Below are positions 31,735 through 38,782 of a DNA stretch of 64,000 bases, piece after piece. Source of the DNA: Pseudomonas fluvialis (GTDB lineage Bacteria > Pseudomonadota > Gammaproteobacteria > Pseudomonadales > Pseudomonadaceae); NCBI RefSeq assembly GCF_014207935.1, contig NZ_JACHLL010000003.1, positions 446,265 to 510,264 of the forward strand, read 5' to 3'. The notes under the pieces were generated by a model that saw nothing but the letters and a program-made list of their open reading frames with translations, was not told the DNA's origin and ran no database searches. Both the position numbers and the translations under genes were made by a program. The first letter of the stretch is position 1; every line of letters begins with the position of its first letter.

Positions 31735-32988
31735 ATGACCCGCCACCTCATCGCCCTGATTCTGCTGATCGCCAGCGCGGCTGCTGTGGCCGATGTGGGC
31801 TTTCAAGTTCGCCACCGGCCGAATGATTACTACGTCACCGGCCAGGCCGCCTGCGACTCCACCATTGCCGAAGCCGCTGCACTGTCCACGAACGTAAACA
31901 TTACCCGCGTTGTCTGGGACGCAGGTGGCGGCACCTGCTTGTTCGATGTGGTGCGTATCTCCGATGGCCGTGTATTCAAAAGTCAGGGGCTGCGCTGCCT
32001 GGCTAATGGCCTGCCCTGCATTGTTGATACCTATGCCTGTACCACCAACGATCCCGCCACGCTGACCTGGCCAATTGGTCGCCAGTTCACTGACAGCACG
32101 CCCTATCAGGATTTCGGCTTTGGCATTCCGGCGCAGTCCTGCATCAGTGGCTGTCGCGCCAGTCTCGATCCCGCCGGCACCACGGATACCTACGCACTCG
32201 CCGATCAGCAAAACAGCAACGCGGAAATCGTCTGGTCTGATCTGGCCTACAAACTCACCGGCCCGACCTGCCCGAGCAGCGAAGCCACCAAGGCCCCTGA
32301 CGTACCCCCGGTGCCCGCCAATCCCTGCCAGACCAATCCACAGGCCCCAGGTTGCCCAGGTAGTGGAACGGGCGGCGACACGGGAGGTGGTACAGGCGGC
32401 AATACCGGAGGTGGCGATACGGGCGGAGGCACTGGAGGCAATACCGGAGGCGGCGACACGGGTGGCGGTACAGGTGGGAACACCGGTGGTGGCACTGGGG
32501 GTAATACCGGCGGTGGCACGGGTGGCAACACTGGCGGTGGTACTGGCGGCAACACCGGGGGCGGCACCGGCAGTAATGACAACGGCAGCGCCTCGGGTAC
32601 GGACTGTGGCACCTCGCTTAGCTGCACCGGCGATGCGGTTGGCTGCGCTATAGCGCGCATTCAAAAAGACTTCAGCTGCCGCACCAAAGAAGGCAGCGAC
32701 TTCCCCGCGCAGAAAGATGCCCTCAAGCAACTGATCGGTGATCCCCAGTTCGCTCCCGAGGCGGACAAGGAAATCAACGTTGCTGACCTGTTCAACAAGG
32801 GCGCCCGCTTTCTCCCTGCAGCCTGCCCACCTCCGAAAAGCCTGTCCCTGATTACCAACGGCGGCCGCGCTTTCGAAATCAGCTACGACCCGCTGTGCCA
32901 GCTGGCCACCGACCTTGGCTATCTCATCATCGTTGCGGCCTCGATCTTCTACGCCATCTACGTCGGCCGCGCCGCGGGAGGTGAGTAA
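31735..32988 (+). CDS. coaA: adsorption/minor coat protein CoaA (gene III-type)
   Basis: A protein of 417 residues. It has an N-terminal signal peptide ending AVA-DVGF, then a Cys-rich receptor-binding region (residues 20-200). About 70 residues of GGGTGGNT/GGGDTGG repeats form a flexible linker. A second Cys-containing domain (residues about 285-385) and a C-terminal membrane anchor (LGYLIIVAASIFYAIYVG) complete it. This is the g3p plan: receptor domain, glycine linker, pilot domain, anchor. It should mediate attachment to a pilus and release from the cell. GTG-type alternatives were not needed; the next gene begins at its TAA. Confidence 0.9.
   Translation: MTRHLIALILLIASAAAVADVGFQVRHRPNDYYVTGQAACDSTIAEAAALSTNVNITRVVWDAGGGTCLFDVVRISDGRVFKSQGLRCLANGLPCIVDTYACTTNDPATLTWPIGRQFTDSTPYQDFGFGIPAQSCISGCRASLDPAGTTDTYALADQQNSNAEIVWSDLAYKLTGPTCPSSEATKAPDVPPVPANPCQTNPQAPGCPGSGTGGDTGGGTGGNTGGGDTGGGTGGNTGGGDTGGGTGGNTGGGTGGNTGGGTGGNTGGGTGGNTGGGTGSNDNGSASGTDCGTSLSCTGDAVGCAIARIQKDFSCRTKEGSDFPAQKDALKQLIGDPQFAPEADKEINVADLFNKGARFLPAACPPPKSLSLITNGGRAFEISYDPLCQLATDLGYLIIVAASIFYAIYVGRAAGGE
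32355..32577 (+). repeat. glycine-rich tandem repeat in coaA
   Basis: Imperfect tandem copies of a roughly 24-base unit encode GGGTGGNT and GGGDTGGGTGGNT. Synonymous third-position differences between copies show that the protein repeat, rather than the DNA repeat, is maintained, although slippage could change linker length. Confidence 0.85.
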
Positions 32989-33314
32989 TGCAATACCTCT
33001 ACATCGCTCAACTGGTCTTCATGATCATCGGCCCGCTGATCCGGTTGGTCTTTCGGGTGATCGGCCTCGGCTTCGTCACCTACTTCGGCTTCAACGCCCT
33101 GATCACCGTCGCCCAGGACTACATGATCAGCAACATGGGCCAGGCAGGTACGGCCATTCAGCAAATCCTCGGTCTGGCCAAGATCGATATCGCCATCAAC
33201 ATCATGCTGGCTGCCGTCACTACGCGCTTCATCATCGCCGGCATCAACAAGGCCACCGACAAGAAACGCAGTCAGGTCTGGAACCCACCGGGCCGCGATT
33301 ACATCGACGCGTAA
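32988..33314 (+). CDS. DUF2523 inovirus membrane protein (gene VI-type)
   Basis: A protein of 108 residues with three hydrophobic segments (YIAQLVFMIIGPLIRLVFRVIGLGF, FGFNALITVAQDYMI, IAINIMLAAVTTRFIIAGI). This matches DUF2523, the family found between coaA and zot in Pf-like phages. It is probably the minor coat protein that pairs with CoaA at the virion tip. It overlaps coaA by one base and precedes zot by 12 bases with GGAGG in between. Confidence 0.85.
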   Translation: MQYLYIAQLVFMIIGPLIRLVFRVIGLGFVTYFGFNALITVAQDYMISNMGQAGTAIQQILGLAKIDIAINIMLAAVTTRFIIAGINKATDKKRSQVWNPPGRDYIDA

Positions 33315-33326
33315 CGGAGGCCGGCC

Positions 33327-34511
33327 ATGCTCTATATCCGTACCGGTAAGCCTGGACACGGCAAGACCCTCAACACCATCCGGGAGGTGGATCAGAAGGC
33401 TGCTTCCGAAGGCCGGGTGGTCTACTTCCACAACATCAACGGCCTGAAACCGGAGCAGCTCAAAGCCTCATGGTTCAAGTTCGATGAGCCCGAGAAATGG
33501 TTTGAGTTACCACAAGACGCCATCATCGTCGTCGATGAGGCTCAGGGCTGGTTTGGTGCCCGAGATCCACGGGCCCGCCCACCGGAGCACATCACCCGCT
33601 TCGAAACCATGCGCCACCAAGGCCATGAGGTGCACCTCGTTACCCAGGACCCGCGCTATCTCGACGTCCACCTGCGCCGCCTCTGCAATGGTCATATCCA
33701 TTACTGGCGCGTCTTCAAATCCCAGCAGCTGCTGCGCTTCGAATCCGAAGTGGTGGTGGAAAAGGTCGAGGTCAAAAGCAGCTTCAAGGATGCCGACAAG
33801 AAAACGCTTCGGCTCGATAAACACTACTTTGGCGTCTACACCAGCACGAACGCCAAGCATCACTTCCAGACCAAAGTGCCGACCAAGTTTCTCTTGGCCC
33901 TGGGCGTCATCTTCGCCGCGTCCTTCATGGTCTACCGCGCCTATGAGCGCTACGAGCAGGGCAAGCTGGAAGCCCAGGCCGCCAGCAGCGCGCCCCAGGC
34001 CGAAGCCGGGGTGGTTGATCAGGTTAAAAGCACTGTCGGCAGCTTGATCAATCCCGCTGCCAATCAGGCCAGCAAGGCACCACTAACCGCCGCCCAATAC
34101 GCCGCACTACGCGAACCACGAATCCCTGATATCCCCAGTTCAGCCCCGCTGTATGACCCGCTGACCGAGCCCAAAACCTACCCGCGTCTGTCCTGCGTGA
34201 TGAGCAGTGATGGCAACTACATCGAGCGCAACAGACGGCGCTACCGGGTCATCGAGGCCGGGGAGCGGTCGTTCATTTGTGAGTGTTTTACCCAGCAGGG
34301 CACCTGGCACAAAACCACCTTTGGCTTCTGCAAAAACATGGTCGAGCACGGCGCCTTCGATCCGGCCATTGCCGACCGTGAGGCCGACCCTAACGCCCGC
34401 ATGAATCCCCGCCTGCAGCAGCCCAACAACTCACCAGAGAACAACGGCCAGCCACCCACCGGCAGCCGCGTCACGGTCGTCGATTACCAGAAGGAACGCT
34501 TCTTGTGGTGA
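33327..34511 (+). CDS. zot: phage assembly ATPase Zot (gene I-type)
   Basis: A protein of 394 residues. The cytoplasmic ATPase domain has Walker A GKPGHGKT (residues 7-14) and Walker B AIIVVDEAQ with the Zot-specific GWFGARDP. A single membrane helix follows near residue 191 (FLLALGVIFAASFMVY), then a periplasmic tail with a Cys pair (FICECF) and a Pro/Asn-rich end. Zot/g1p drives export and assembly of the filament through the inner membrane. GGAGG lies six bases before the start. A 48-base hairpin follows its stop. Confidence 0.93.
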   Translation: MLYIRTGKPGHGKTLNTIREVDQKAASEGRVVYFHNINGLKPEQLKASWFKFDEPEKWFELPQDAIIVVDEAQGWFGARDPRARPPEHITRFETMRHQGHEVHLVTQDPRYLDVHLRRLCNGHIHYWRVFKSQQLLRFESEVVVEKVEVKSSFKDADKKTLRLDKHYFGVYTSTNAKHHFQTKVPTKFLLALGVIFAASFMVYRAYERYEQGKLEAQAASSAPQAEAGVVDQVKSTVGSLINPAANQASKAPLTAAQYAALREPRIPDIPSSAPLYDPLTEPKTYPRLSCVMSSDGNYIERNRRRYRVIEAGERSFICECFTQQGTWHKTTFGFCKNMVEHGAFDPAIADREADPNARMNPRLQQPNNSPENNGQPPTGSRVTVVDYQKERFLW

Positions 34512-34528
34512 CCCTGCGCCCACGTTCG

Positions 34529-34576
34529 GCCGGCTTTGCACGCGCGGCGAGCGTCGAGCCGTGCGGCAAAGCCGGC
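34529..34576. other. large hairpin between zot and rep, candidate replication origin
   Basis: Eleven-base perfect arms (GCCGGCTTTGC and GCAAAGCCGGC) enclose a 26-base GC-rich loop that can pair further (GGC with GCC). No T run follows, so it does not look like a terminator. It lies directly upstream of the replication initiator gene, a natural site for a rolling-circle nick/origin hairpin (inference). Confidence 0.55.
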
Positions 34577-34654
34577 GCGCAGGTGACGTCCCTGTAACAC
34601 GTCAGACAAACCGACTAACACCGTTTCAATTCGTCGCAATTTGGAGCACAAGAC

Positions 34655-35932
34655 ATGAGCGTAAAAGACCATATTCGCGTGAATCAGGTATTCAGCGAAG
34701 ACAAGACCGGACGTCTGTTCTTCGATCAGAAGACGGCGCAAATCACCGATCTGTCAGGCGTCCGCCTGCTGCGCTGTGGCGTCGATACGGTGCGTCAGCT
34801 GTATCAGGGCCTGCTGCGCCCTGAGATCATGGCGCTGTTTGAAAAGCCCGGCGCCATCGTCGATTTCGCCGGCCAGCGCTGGCACTCGGGACGCGTCGGC
34901 CGCGATTCGGGCTACCAGTACAAGCTGCAGAATGCTGATCTGGGGTTCATCCTCCTGATCAAAAACTTCAACGCCAAAATCGACAGCATTGGCCCACACC
35001 TGAAAATCGAGGTGTCGCCCCATGCCATCGACAGCCTGAGCCCTGAGCGTCTGCAAGACCGCCTCGACTACTACGCCCAGGCGGTGCTGACGAACGTCGC
35101 GCGCAACCAGTGTGCGGTGCATATCGCGCTGGACCTGCAGGGCTGGACGCCGCCCAAGGATTTGGTCGCGCGCCTGCACTGCCGCGCGCGCAGCCACCGT
35201 GACATTTCCGGCATTCAGGAAATTCAGTGGGACCTCAAATCCAGCGTCTACGGTCGTGGCGAAACCTATATGTTCGGCTCGGCCGGTGGTATTCAACTGG
35301 CCCTCTACAACAAGACCGAGCAGGCCCGCGCCACGGACAAGCTCGACTTCTGGGAAAGCCGCTGGAAAGAGCGGGACTCGTTCGATCCGAAGGACCCGAA
35401 CAACTACGACCCAAGCCAGGACGTCTGGCGCGTCGAACTTCGCTACCACCATTCAGTGATCGCCCAATTCGCCTGCGGCTCGGTCGATTGCCGTACCGGC
35501 GCCACCCTGGAAACGGACTCCTATGCCGGTCTGGTGCCCCATCTGGACGGTCTTTGGCGCTACGGCCTGCAGCAGTTCAAGTTGATCAGTCGGCCGGGGT
35601 ACTACGAAGCCATCTGGACCCTTCTGCGTACAGACGTCCGGGTAGAAGTCGGCACTGAATCCCTGCTCGATGAAACCGAGTACAAGCGCTACTACAAAAC
35701 CAGCAAAGGCTTCTCCGGCAAGAACGTGGAACTGTTCCTGGGAAACTTCGTTAGCCTGCTGGCACGGGAGCGAGTGGGCGCTAAAACCGCATTTGATCGT
35801 CTGAAGGATTGGGAATGCTGGCCGGTGATCCGCGACCATTACGCGGACAAGGACATGAGCGAGCGGGACATCTACAAGCACATCAAATCATTGCTTGAAG
35901 AGCGCCAGGTACGTTGGGGACGGGCTATCTAA
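34655..35932 (+). CDS. inovirus replication initiation protein
   Basis: A protein of 425 residues. It resembles the phage/plasmid replication protein of Pf phages (PA0727 position): HIALDLQGWTPP, DISGIQEIQWDLKSSVYGRGETYMFGS, LALYNKTEQ and VWRVELRYHHSVIAQF are the conserved-looking blocks. By analogy with gene II proteins, it nicks the plus strand and starts rolling-circle replication. I cannot point with certainty to the catalytic tyrosine(s); Tyr-rich segments include EYKRYYKTSKGF. GGAG precedes the start, and its TAA abuts the integrase ATG with no spacer. Confidence 0.82.
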   Translation: MSVKDHIRVNQVFSEDKTGRLFFDQKTAQITDLSGVRLLRCGVDTVRQLYQGLLRPEIMALFEKPGAIVDFAGQRWHSGRVGRDSGYQYKLQNADLGFILLIKNFNAKIDSIGPHLKIEVSPHAIDSLSPERLQDRLDYYAQAVLTNVARNQCAVHIALDLQGWTPPKDLVARLHCRARSHRDISGIQEIQWDLKSSVYGRGETYMFGSAGGIQLALYNKTEQARATDKLDFWESRWKERDSFDPKDPNNYDPSQDVWRVELRYHHSVIAQFACGSVDCRTGATLETDSYAGLVPHLDGLWRYGLQQFKLISRPGYYEAIWTLLRTDVRVEVGTESLLDETEYKRYYKTSKGFSGKNVELFLGNFVSLLARERVGAKTAFDRLKDWECWPVIRDHYADKDMSERDIYKHIKSLLEERQVRWGRAI

Positions 35933-36937
35933 ATGGCCATCGAACAACTACCAGACGGCCGCTGGAAGGTCGACGTCGAGCCTATCAAGGGCAAGCGCTT
36001 CCGTAAGACGCTCAAGACCAAGGCCGAAGCCATGCGCTTCGAAGCGACCTGCCGCGCCAAGGTCATCGACACACCGGATTGGGCGCCCAAGCCCAAGGAC
36101 CGACGACACGTTTCCGAGCTTATTGACCGCTGGGCTCTGCTGCATGGTCACACCCTGGCCGATGGGCACAACCGGCGCAAACTGCTCGATGAGCTGGCCA
36201 AAGCCCTTGGCGACCCACAGGCCATCAAATTAAGCGCCAATGACTACGCCGAATACAGGGCCAATGCGCTTGCAGCCGGAGCCAACCCCAAGACGCTGAA
36301 TAACCGGCTCGGCTACCTGCGCTCGGTCTTCAATGTCCTGCAGCAGCTTGGCGAAATTGACTACCCCAACCCACTGGCACGGGTCCGCCCTCTTCGCCTG
36401 CAGGAACGCGCCCTCGCCTACCTGACCACCGAGCAGATCGGCATTCTGTTTGACTGCATCGAACAGCGCTGCAAAACGCCCCACGTCGCCATGATCAGTC
36501 TGATCTGCCTAGCCACCGGGGCACGCTGGGGTGAAGCTCAGGCACTCACACCTGAACGGGTACGTGATGGGTTGGTGACGTTCGTGAATACGAAGGGCAA
36601 GCGGGTCCGGGCAATCCCGATTGATCCGAAGCTAGAAAAGCGGATTCATGAGCACTTCCGGGAGCATGGCACCTTCTCCAACTGTCTCAACAGCTTCGAC
36701 AAGACCCTTGCGGCCTCCAAGCTGCCGGTGCCTCCCGGCCAGTCCTCACACGTCCTGCGCCACACCTTTGCCAGCCACTTCATCATGAACGGCGGCAACA
36801 TCCTCACCCTGCAGAAAATCCTGGGACACACATCACTGGCAATGACTATGCGCTATGCACATCTGGCGCCGGACCATCTGCAGGATGCAGTTCGGCTTGG
36901 GCCTATCGCCAACAGCTCCGGGCTATTCAAGCCTTAA
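35933..36937 (+). CDS. prophage tyrosine-recombinase integrase
   Basis: A protein of 334 residues with all catalytic residues visible: Arg198 in ATGARWGEA, His273-x-x-Arg276 in HVLRHTFASHF, LGHTS, and the nucleophile Tyr308 in MRYAHLAP. The N-terminal arm-binding domain (DGRWKVDVEPIKGKRFRKTL) and SAM-like core-binding domain precede. It should integrate the circular phage DNA at the 3' end of tRNA-Ser and, with the excisionase-like protein, excise it. It directly follows the rep gene, as int does in Pf4. It lies 1.6 kb from attR because of the extra cassette region. Confidence 0.93.
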   Translation: MAIEQLPDGRWKVDVEPIKGKRFRKTLKTKAEAMRFEATCRAKVIDTPDWAPKPKDRRHVSELIDRWALLHGHTLADGHNRRKLLDELAKALGDPQAIKLSANDYAEYRANALAAGANPKTLNNRLGYLRSVFNVLQQLGEIDYPNPLARVRPLRLQERALAYLTTEQIGILFDCIEQRCKTPHVAMISLICLATGARWGEAQALTPERVRDGLVTFVNTKGKRVRAIPIDPKLEKRIHEHFREHGTFSNCLNSFDKTLAASKLPVPPGQSSHVLRHTFASHFIMNGGNILTLQKILGHTSLAMTMRYAHLAPDHLQDAVRLGPIANSSGLFKP

Positions 36938-37250
36938 AAGCAGCCTTCTTCGAAAGTTTGCTCCCGGTCAGCGGTGGCCTCTGCTATACATTTATCCGGA
37001 AAAAATCCAGTAGTGCTTTACCTGCATTTTCTGCTGTATCAGATCTAATAGTTAGGCTTGTCACCCATGTCCCTTTTCTCCCTGAAGCTGTCGCACTTTC
37101 TGTGACCACCTTCAAGCTAGACAAGGACTTAGCAAGCGACAAGGAACGTTATCCGACACCTGCCGGAGGTTATGCGACATCAATGTCGCCTAATAGTAGT
37201 TGGGCCTTTTAACCACGCGCACTTAACGCATTTACTGTAAGGAGAATGAT
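36938..37250. other. intergenic region with TTATxCGACA repeats and possible cassette 5' boundary
   Basis: These 313 bases hold no convincing gene. Three copies of TTAT/G-(C/G)-CGACA occur at 37149-37158, 37170-37179 and, inverted, 37184-37193. The last two form an 11-bp imperfect palindrome with a two-base loop. A GTTGGGC at 37199-37205 fits the GTTRRRY core at which integron cassettes begin. TAAGGAG ahead of 37251 is the ribosome binding site of the next gene. Confidence 0.5.
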
Positions 37251-38177
37251 ATGGCGGAGTATCAAGGCATTCCTATCAACTACGACATCCTGCCTGATGA
37301 AGTTAAGGCTGCGATTGATCGAGATGTCAGTCAGCATGATTTCAGCTTACGTCTACGAGAAGGCGGCACGTTGACGCTAAACGGATCAGACTTGGTGATT
37401 GGCGAACCGGGCTATGAAAAGAACACGTTTGCCTTTCTAGCACTTGATAAGCTTGAGTTAAAGAACGGCGCCAAGATCGTAACTAACGGTAACACAGTAG
37501 CGATATTCGTAAATAAACTTCACTCAGAGAACTGTTCAATTGTTTCATTCGTGGGAAATAACCAACGGGCTAAATCGGGGACGTCTGGTGTTGCCGATGG
37601 TGAATCAGGGCGCCCAGGCGCACCCGGCGACAGCGGTGGTGTCGTCGCAATTCATGTTATTGAAGAGTTGCGTGGCATCCTAAATGTCAATTTGTCAGGG
37701 CAAGACGGTGGTCATGGTGGCAATGGAGTCAAAGGCACAACTGGCCCTGAAGGACCTCGGGGCGGCGATGCTGCGGACTCTAACTGGCCACTTCCTGGTT
37801 GCAAGCACAGCGGGGGGGATGGCGGAAGAGGCTACACAGGTGGGCCGGGAGGCCACGGAGGAGATGCTGGGCATGGGGGGCAAGGTGGTCAGTTCTTCCT
37901 TTACAACGTAGGTGTCGCGCCTATTCCGCAAGCCAGTTATTCATTCGCCGCACCAGCCGGAACACCAGGCAACCCTGGCATCGGAGGCGCTGGCGGCGAC
38001 GGAGGGCGAGGCGGTGATGGCGGGCATGGAAGCACTTACTGTGGCGGCGGTAATCGTGGCCCCAATGGGTATCAGGGTGTAAACGGAGATAACGGCGCTC
38101 AAGGTATCGCTGGTGCTGCTGGTGCCGCGATAGTAAAGAATCTCGATTTGGAGCTTGTGCTACGTCGCTTGCCTTGA
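37251..38177 (+). CDS. collagen-like Gly-rich protein, probable gene cassette
   Basis: A protein of 308 residues. Residues 1-110 form a beta-rich N-terminal domain (LREGGTLTLNGSDLVIGEPG, LALDKLELKNGAKIVTNGNTVAIFV). Residues about 115-295 contain Gly-rich, partly collagen-like Gly-X-Y stretches (GRPGAPGDSGG, GVKGTTGPEGPRGGD, GPGGHGGDAGHGGQGG, GTPGNPGIGGAGGDGG) interrupted by short beta segments. There is no signal peptide or anchor. TAAGGAG lies six bases before the ATG. The stop codon is seven bases from an attC-type site, so the gene looks like an integron cassette captured by the prophage. Its function is unknown. Confidence 0.75.
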   Translation: MAEYQGIPINYDILPDEVKAAIDRDVSQHDFSLRLREGGTLTLNGSDLVIGEPGYEKNTFAFLALDKLELKNGAKIVTNGNTVAIFVNKLHSENCSIVSFVGNNQRAKSGTSGVADGESGRPGAPGDSGGVVAIHVIEELRGILNVNLSGQDGGHGGNGVKGTTGPEGPRGGDAADSNWPLPGCKHSGGDGGRGYTGGPGGHGGDAGHGGQGGQFFLYNVGVAPIPQASYSFAAPAGTPGNPGIGGAGGDGGRGGDGGHGSTYCGGGNRGPNGYQGVNGDNGAQGIAGAAGAAIVKNLDLELVLRRLP

Positions 38178-38183
38178 AAAAAA

Positions 38184-38263
38184 GCCCAACAAGGCGCTCA
38201 ACACGGACAGGCAGAAGCGGCGCAGAGCGCCGCTTTTGCCCGCCGGTTAGCTCTACGTTAGGT
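38184..38263 (+). repeat. attC-like integron recombination site
   Basis: An 80-bp imperfect palindrome. The outer ends are GCCCAAC (fits RYYYAAC) and GTTAGGT (fits GTTRRRY). The inner boxes GCGCTCAAC and GGTTAGCTC are complementary apart from an unpaired base, and the centre folds through AAGCGGCG and CGCCGCTT. This is the full architecture of a cassette attC site, lying directly after the collagen-like gene. Confidence 0.82.
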
Positions 38264-38278
38264 GTCGAGAGAGCACAG

Positions 38279-38368
38279 ATGGCAATTGAAGAAATCAGGA
38301 GAATTGAGGCGGCGGTGATCCCTTCCCTCCAACTACGTCGAGCTCTTATAGCCATCCTTGAGCAGTGA
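38279..38368 (+). pseudogene. 29-codon remnant of a second cassette gene
   Basis: An ATG with GAGAGAG upstream starts 16 bases after the attC core, where a following cassette gene would begin. It encodes MAIEEIRRIEAAVIPSLQL and ends after 29 codons. The short length and loss of any downstream attC suggest the truncated 5' end of a second cassette, or a genuine microprotein. Confidence 0.4.
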
Positions 38369-38550
38369 AGCAGTTACATATCCCGCCAGCAGATCTGCTG
38401 GGTCGCATCTGCGGCGACAGCGAAGTCAAAGTGCACTCAGCGACTGCCCGCCATCACCAGCCTCTCTTCGACACTTCTTCGACATTTACGGACGCCAGAA
38501 AGCAAAAGCCCCCGAAACTCTAGGAATTTCAGGGGCTTAGGCTATAGATA
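38369..38550. other. element right end, non-coding
   Basis: No gene is seen. The stretch holds an imperfect inverted repeat (CAGCAGATCTGCTG at about 38390) and a terminator hairpin just before the tRNA. Confidence 0.4.
38506..38538 (-). terminator. element-supplied terminator for tRNA-Ser
   Basis: AAGCCCC-C-GAAA pairs with TTTC-A-GGGGCTT and is bordered by AAAA on the left, a T run for the minus strand. It replaces the original tRNA terminator that was displaced to 23588-23621. Confidence 0.75.
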
Positions 38551-38577
38551 TGGCGGGGAGATAGGGATTCGAACCCT
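38548..38577. repeat. attR: right 30-bp direct repeat inside tRNA-Ser
   Basis: Identical over 30 bases to 23624-23653. Most of it lies within the intact tRNA-Ser gene, so integration recreates a functional tRNA 3' end. Confidence 0.93.
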
Positions 38578-38640
38578 AGGTGCCATTGCTGACACAACGG
38601 ATTTCGAATCCGTCCCGTTCGACCACTCCGGCATCTCCCC
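38551..38640 (-). tRNA. tRNA-Ser (CGA)
   Basis: A 90-base class II tRNA on the minus strand with acceptor stem GGGGAGAT, anticodon loop containing CGA between ACGGATT and AATCCGT, a long variable arm (GTGTCAGCAATGGCAC), T-loop GGTTCGAATCC and an encoded CCA. Its 3' end is the integration site of the prophage. Confidence 0.97.
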
Positions 38641-38739
38641 CAAGTCGGCGCGCATCATAGCAGTTTGAAACGCGTTGGCGAACCCCCAAGAGAGGATTTT
38701 TCTTGCCTGCTCAGGTGCTTGCACCGGGACGCGGACATG

Positions 38740-38761
38740 AAAAAGGGCGCCATGGCGCCCC
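38740..38761 (-). terminator. purC terminator
   Basis: The perfect palindrome GGGCGCCATGGCGCCC is bounded on the left by a run of A, that is T on the minus strand, 20 bases past the purC stop. Confidence 0.85.
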
Positions 38762-38782
38762 TCCCCAAGTCGAGCAGAGGTA

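Larger units (their letters stand above)
23624..38577. mobile_element. integrated Pf-like filamentous prophage with defence cargo, about 14.9 kb
   Basis: The element is bounded by 30-bp direct repeats in tRNA-Ser(CGA); repeat-to-repeat length is 14,924 bp. From left to right it holds a nuclease-like gene pair, a TIR-NTPase gene on the other strand, a divergent repressor/excisionase-like switch, the inovirus structural, assembly and replication genes, the integrase, and a collagen-like cassette with an attC site. The order repressor, xis-like, ssDNA-binding protein, small ORFs, coaB, coaA, DUF2523, zot, rep, int is that of Pseudomonas Pf phages. Pf4 likewise carries extra genes beyond its repressor end. 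All core genes are intact, so excision and virion production look possible. Confidence 0.9.

Noticed and set aside
32247..32660. A proline-rich 137-residue frame opposite coaA
   Set aside because: Its PPVLPPVPP repeats are only the complement of the glycine-linker repeats of CoaA.
31735..32988. CRISPR array in the coaA repeat tract
   Set aside because: The repeats are contiguous, in-frame and coding, without unique spacers; no CRISPR array or cas gene was seen anywhere in the window.
36958..37212. An 84-residue frame between int and the collagen-like gene
   Set aside because: No ribosome binding site, no recognisable domain, and it runs through the repeat cluster; it is probably non-coding.
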